In this document: piece by piece, positions 61,069-64,000 of the stretch | Numbering within the stretch: position 1 is the first letter of the stretch | Layout: every line of letters begins with the position of its first letter | Assembly: GCF_036116635.1 (NCBI RefSeq) | Contig: NZ_CP107995.1 | Coordinates: 1,860,001 to 1,924,000, forward strand | Direction of reading: 5' to 3' | Length of the DNA stretch: 64,000 nt | Source: Amycolatopsis sp. NBC_00345 | GTDB taxonomy: Bacteria > Actinomycetota > Actinomycetes > Mycobacteriales > Pseudonocardiaceae | Notes under the pieces: model-generated | Seen by the model: only the letters and a program-made list of their open reading frames with translations | The model's database searches: none | Told to the model about the DNA's origin: nothing | Translations under genes and position numbers: made by a program

Positions 61069-62226
61069 ATGGACTGGCTCAGCGAGGAAGAAGCCGCGAT
61101 CGTCGGGCTCGTGCGGGAGTGGGTCGACCGCGAGGTCCGGCCGGTGGTGCGGGAGCTCGAACACGCGAACACCTACCCGGAGACGCTCATCGAGCAGATG
61201 AAGCAGCTGGGCATCTACGGCCTGGCCATCCCCGAGCCCTGGGGCGAGGCCGCGGTGTCGGCGCAGTGCTACGCCGCGGTCACCGAGGAGCTGGCGCGCG
61301 GCTGGATGAGCCTGGCCGGCGCGATGGGCGGGCACACCGTGGTCGCCAAGCTGCTCGTCACCTTCGGCACGCCGGAGCAGCGGGACAGGTACCTGCCGAA
61401 GATGGCGACCGGCGAACTGCGGGCGACCATGGCGCTGACCGAGCCGGGCGGCGGCTCGGATCTGCAGGCGCTGCGCACGAAGGCCCGGCTCGAAGGCGAC
61501 GAGTACGTGGTCAACGGCTCGAAGACCTGGATTTCCAACGCCCGCCGCTCGGATCTGATCGCGGTGCTGGCCAAGACCGACCCGGCGGCCGAGCCGGCGC
61601 ACCGGGGGTTCAGCGTGCTCCTGGTGGAGAAGGGCCCCGGTTTCGAGGTGTCGCGCGACCTGCCGAAGCTGGGCTACAAGGGCGTCGAGAGCTGCGAGCT
61701 GTCGTTCGCCGACCTGCGCGTGCCCGCGTCTGCGGTGCTGGGCGGCGTGGCCGGGGAGGGGTTCGCGCAGATGATGCGCGGGCTGGAGATCGGGCGGATC
61801 CAGGTCGCGTCGCGGGCGCTCGGCGTCGGCCGGGCGGCGCTGGAAGATTCGCTGCGCTACGCCCAGGAACGCGAGACCTTCGGCAAACCCATCTGGCAGC
61901 ACCAATCTATCGGCAACTACCTCGCCGACATGGCCACCAAGCTCGAAGCGGCCCGGCAGCTCACCCTGCACGCCGCGCGGCGCTACGACTCCGGCGTGCG
62001 CGCCGACCTGGAATGCGGGATGGCGAAGCTCTTCGCTTCGGAGACGGCGATGGAGATCGCGCTCAATGCGATGCGTATCCACGGCGGTTACGGCTACTCG
62101 ACCGAGTTCGACGTCGAACGGTACTTCCGCGACGCGCCGTTGATGATCGTCGGTGAGGGCACCAACGAGATCCAGCGCAACGTGATCGCGAAGCAGCTGG
62201 TGCAGCGCCACCGGAACGCGCACTGA
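61069..62226 (+). CDS. acyl-CoA dehydrogenase
   Basis: 385 residues; the ATG with AGAGGA upstream is preferred to an earlier ATG at 61036. FAD/substrate motifs MALTEPGGGSD, TWISNARRSDLIAVL, the ETFGKPIWQHQSIGNYLADM helix and the C-terminal GEGTNEIQRNVIAKQL (with the Glu position of this class) are present. In this cluster it could oxidise methylsuccinyl-CoA or another C4-C5 CoA ester into the hydratase substrate. It is followed after 10 bases by the CoA-transferase. Confidence 0.88.
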   Translation: MDWLSEEEAAIVGLVREWVDREVRPVVRELEHANTYPETLIEQMKQLGIYGLAIPEPWGEAAVSAQCYAAVTEELARGWMSLAGAMGGHTVVAKLLVTFGTPEQRDRYLPKMATGELRATMALTEPGGGSDLQALRTKARLEGDEYVVNGSKTWISNARRSDLIAVLAKTDPAAEPAHRGFSVLLVEKGPGFEVSRDLPKLGYKGVESCELSFADLRVPASAVLGGVAGEGFAQMMRGLEIGRIQVASRALGVGRAALEDSLRYAQERETFGKPIWQHQSIGNYLADMATKLEAARQLTLHAARRYDSGVRADLECGMAKLFASETAMEIALNAMRIHGGYGYSTEFDVERYFRDAPLMIVGEGTNEIQRNVIAKQLVQRHRNAH

Positions 62227-62236
62227 GGAGGTGGTC

Positions 62237-63391
62237 ATGCCCCAGCCACTGGACGGGATCGTGGTCGTCGCGCTCGAACAGGCGGTCGCCGCGCCGTTCG
62301 CCACGCGCCAGCTCGCCGACCTCGGCGCCCGGGTGATCAAGATCGAACGACCCGGTGCCGGCGACTTCGCGCGCGGGTACGACCGCACCGTGCACGGTCA
62401 GTCGAGCTACTTCGTGTGGTTGAACCGTGGCAAGGAAAGCGTCGAGCTCGACGTCAAGGACACCGAGGACCGGCGGCTGCTGGACAAGCTGGTGGCGCAC
62501 GCGGACGTCTTCGTCCAGAACCTGGTTCCCGGTGCGGCCGACCGGCTCGGCCTGGACGCGGCGACGCTGCGCGCGGCGAAACCCGGGCTGATCCACTGCT
62601 CGATCTCCGGGTACGGGGCGGACGGGCCGTACCGGGCCAAAAAAGCCTACGACCTGCTGGTGCAGTGCGAAACCGGGCTCGTGCTGGCGACCGGGACGCC
62701 GGACGCGCCGGCGAAGGCGGGCATGTCCATCGCCGACATCGCCACCGGGATGTACGCCTACAGCGGGATCCTGTCCGCGCTGTACGACCGCGAGCGCACC
62801 GGCACCGGCGCGAGCCTCCACGTCGCGATGATCGACGCGCTGGGGGAGTGGATGAGCCAGCCGGCCTACTTTTCCCGCTACGGCCACGAACCACCCCGCC
62901 GGACCGGCGCCCGGCACCCGTCGATCGCCCCGTACGGCCCTTACCGGACGAGCGACGGGCAGGTGTTCCTCGCGGTCCAGAACGATCGCGAATGGACAGT
63001 GCTGTGCCGGGACCTCCTGGACCGTCCGGACCTGGTCGCGGACGGCCGTTTCGCGACCAACCCGGATCGCGTTGACCACAACGAGGAACTGACACGCATC
63101 ATCGAGAGCGTGTTCTCCGCGCGCGACGCCGAGCAGGTCACCACTCTCCTTGACGCGGCCGGCATCGCGAACGCCCGGCTGCGCACCCCGGAAGACCTGA
63201 CCCGCCACCCGCAGTTGACCGCCCGCCACCGGTTCCGCAGCGTTGACACCCCTGGCGGCACCATGTCCGCGATGCTGCCCCCGGTGGAGGTCGCGGGGCA
63301 GGAACCGCTGATGGGCGCGGTTCCCGCTGTGGGCCAGCACACGAGGGCAATTCGCGCCGAGTTCGCGCGGGACGCACCGGCCGCGCCCTGA
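62237..63391 (+). CDS. CaiB/BaiF family (class III) CoA-transferase
   Basis: 384 residues with GAGGAGG before the ATG. The N-terminal VVVALEQAVAAPFATRQLAD and IKIERPGAGDFAR blocks are family-typical. The catalytic Asp is in MSIADIATGMYA, and GYGADGPYRAKKAYDLLVQ forms the CoA cleft. It transfers CoA, usually from succinyl-CoA, onto a carboxylic acid. In this setting itaconate, mesaconate or methylsuccinate is the probable acceptor. Confidence 0.87.
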   Translation: MPQPLDGIVVVALEQAVAAPFATRQLADLGARVIKIERPGAGDFARGYDRTVHGQSSYFVWLNRGKESVELDVKDTEDRRLLDKLVAHADVFVQNLVPGAADRLGLDAATLRAAKPGLIHCSISGYGADGPYRAKKAYDLLVQCETGLVLATGTPDAPAKAGMSIADIATGMYAYSGILSALYDRERTGTGASLHVAMIDALGEWMSQPAYFSRYGHEPPRRTGARHPSIAPYGPYRTSDGQVFLAVQNDREWTVLCRDLLDRPDLVADGRFATNPDRVDHNEELTRIIESVFSARDAEQVTTLLDAAGIANARLRTPEDLTRHPQLTARHRFRSVDTPGGTMSAMLPPVEVAGQEPLMGAVPAVGQHTRAIRAEFARDAPAAP

Positions 63392-63473
63392 TCCCGGGGA
63401 TGATCAACGGGGTCGCCGGCCACGAAATCGTGGCCGGCCCGCCACCGCCCGCAGCTGAGGAGAGGTTACCGCC

Positions 63474-63512
63474 GTGCACTGGGATGCCGATGTCGTGATC
63501 GTCGGCGGTGCC
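63474..63512 (+). pseudogene. amputated start of an FAD-dependent oxidoreductase gene
   Basis: A GTG with GAGGAGAG upstream opens MHWDADVVIVGGA, the dinucleotide-binding start of a flavoprotein. After about 13 codons it runs into antisense sequence of a histidine kinase. Only the promoter, ribosome site and first codons survive. Confidence 0.55.
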
Positions 63513-63515
63513 GCG

Positions 63516-64000
63516 GTTCGCGGTCAGCAGCTGCTCCCGGACCTCGGCCGCCTTGGCCGGGCCGGGGTTGCGGGCGAGCTCGATCTGCACCGCGGCGCGC
63601 TGGATCGCCAGCGGGGTGCGCAGTTCGTGGGACGCGTTCGCCACGAACCGGCGCTGGCTGTCGAACGCCGATTCAAGGCGGTCGAGCATGTCGTCGAAGG
63701 TTTCGGCCAGTTCGGTGAGTTCGTCTCGCGGGCCGTGCAGCGCGAGCCGTTCGTGCAGATTGGACGAGGACAGCCGGCGCGCGGTCGCGGTGATCGTGTT
63801 CAGCGGCCGGAGCGCCCGGCCGGACAGCCACCAGCCTGCCGCCACCGCCACCGCCACCGCCACCGCGACCACGGTCACCGCGATCAGCGACAACGCTGAG
63901 ACGATCAGCAGCGTGTCCAGGGTCATCGCCCCCAGGCTGTCGGCGAACCGCCCGGTGCTCTGAGCCGGCGGGATTCCGCCCGGCGGGGCGTCGGACAGGG
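63516..64000 (-). pseudogene. sensor histidine kinase fragment, C-terminally broken and running off the right edge
   Basis: On the minus strand the frame enters from beyond the window. A membrane helix (about 63925-63830) is followed by a HAMP segment (SGRALRPLNTITATARRLSS) and a HisKA domain with the phospho-acceptor His in NASHELRTPLAIQ. Similarity stops at LLTANR; the following codons are antisense to the flavoprotein start, and no ATPase domain follows. The kinase has lost its catalytic half by a rearrangement at about 63512-63516. The upstream part (sensor region) lies outside the window. Confidence 0.7.

Overview
The window is very GC-rich with frequent GTG starts, actinomycete-style gene packing and long chains of 4-base start/stop overlaps. 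The gene at 21273-22379 closely matches, from memory, the 368-residue N-acylamino acid racemase described from Amycolatopsis (same length, catalytic Lys163 and Lys263, metal ligands at 189/214/239). This points to an Amycolatopsis or a close pseudonocardial relative. No tRNA, rRNA or CRISPR array was seen.
Layout. 1-7.65 kb: the 3' end of a phage-tail-like (contractile injection type) locus, with a baseplate protein cut by the left edge, a tail protein and a repeat-rich protein with a hydrophobic tail. 7.65-11.3 kb: a lower-GC insertion zone holding a decayed IS5-type transposase, a DUF222/HNH nuclease gene and an intact IS256-family element with 34-bp ends and an 8-bp target duplication. 11.3-13.7 kb: a two-gene polyamine operon in which ornithine/lysine decarboxylase and S-adenosylmethionine decarboxylase are fused. 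13.8-17.65 kb: an ABC/FtsX exporter divergent from a NarL-type two-component pair.
17.8-37.8 kb: about 20 kb of same-strand genes that read as one D-amino-acid peptide scavenging system. It has an N-acyl-D-glutamate deacylase, an M20 amidohydrolase, a GNAT acyltransferase, N-acylamino acid racemase, a PucR regulator, an MFS transporter, two class A-like and one class C-like penicillin-recognising hydrolases without signal peptides, a complete peptide ABC importer, and a 1108-residue S9 peptidase/S12 hydrolase fusion. Four upstream regions carry the same 18-bp inverted repeat, TTCGT-N8-ACGAA, which I propose as the operator of this regulon.
37.8-41.1 kb: a perfect 23-bp hairpin, an FAD monooxygenase divergent from a TetR-MarR fusion regulator, and a relic of a family 39 glycosyltransferase. 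41.1-44.2 kb: a PQQ cluster in the order A-C-D-E-B. 44.5-51.2 kb: a translationally coupled three-gene unit encoding a large unrecognised lipoprotein, a helical-repeat/CHAT protease and a TIR plus ubiquitin-like protein, a candidate undescribed signalling or defence module. 51.5-53.1 kb: csbD and a rearranged junction between a broken acyl-CoA ligase and a truncated ribA. 53.1-63.4 kb: catabolic genes (ene-reductase, M19 dipeptidase, MHS transporter, amidase) and a CoA-transferase/hydratase/lyase/acyl-CoA dehydrogenase set around a LysR gene, resembling itaconate or C5-dicarboxylate breakdown. 63.4-64 kb: a broken junction of an FAD-enzyme start with a histidine kinase that runs off the right edge.
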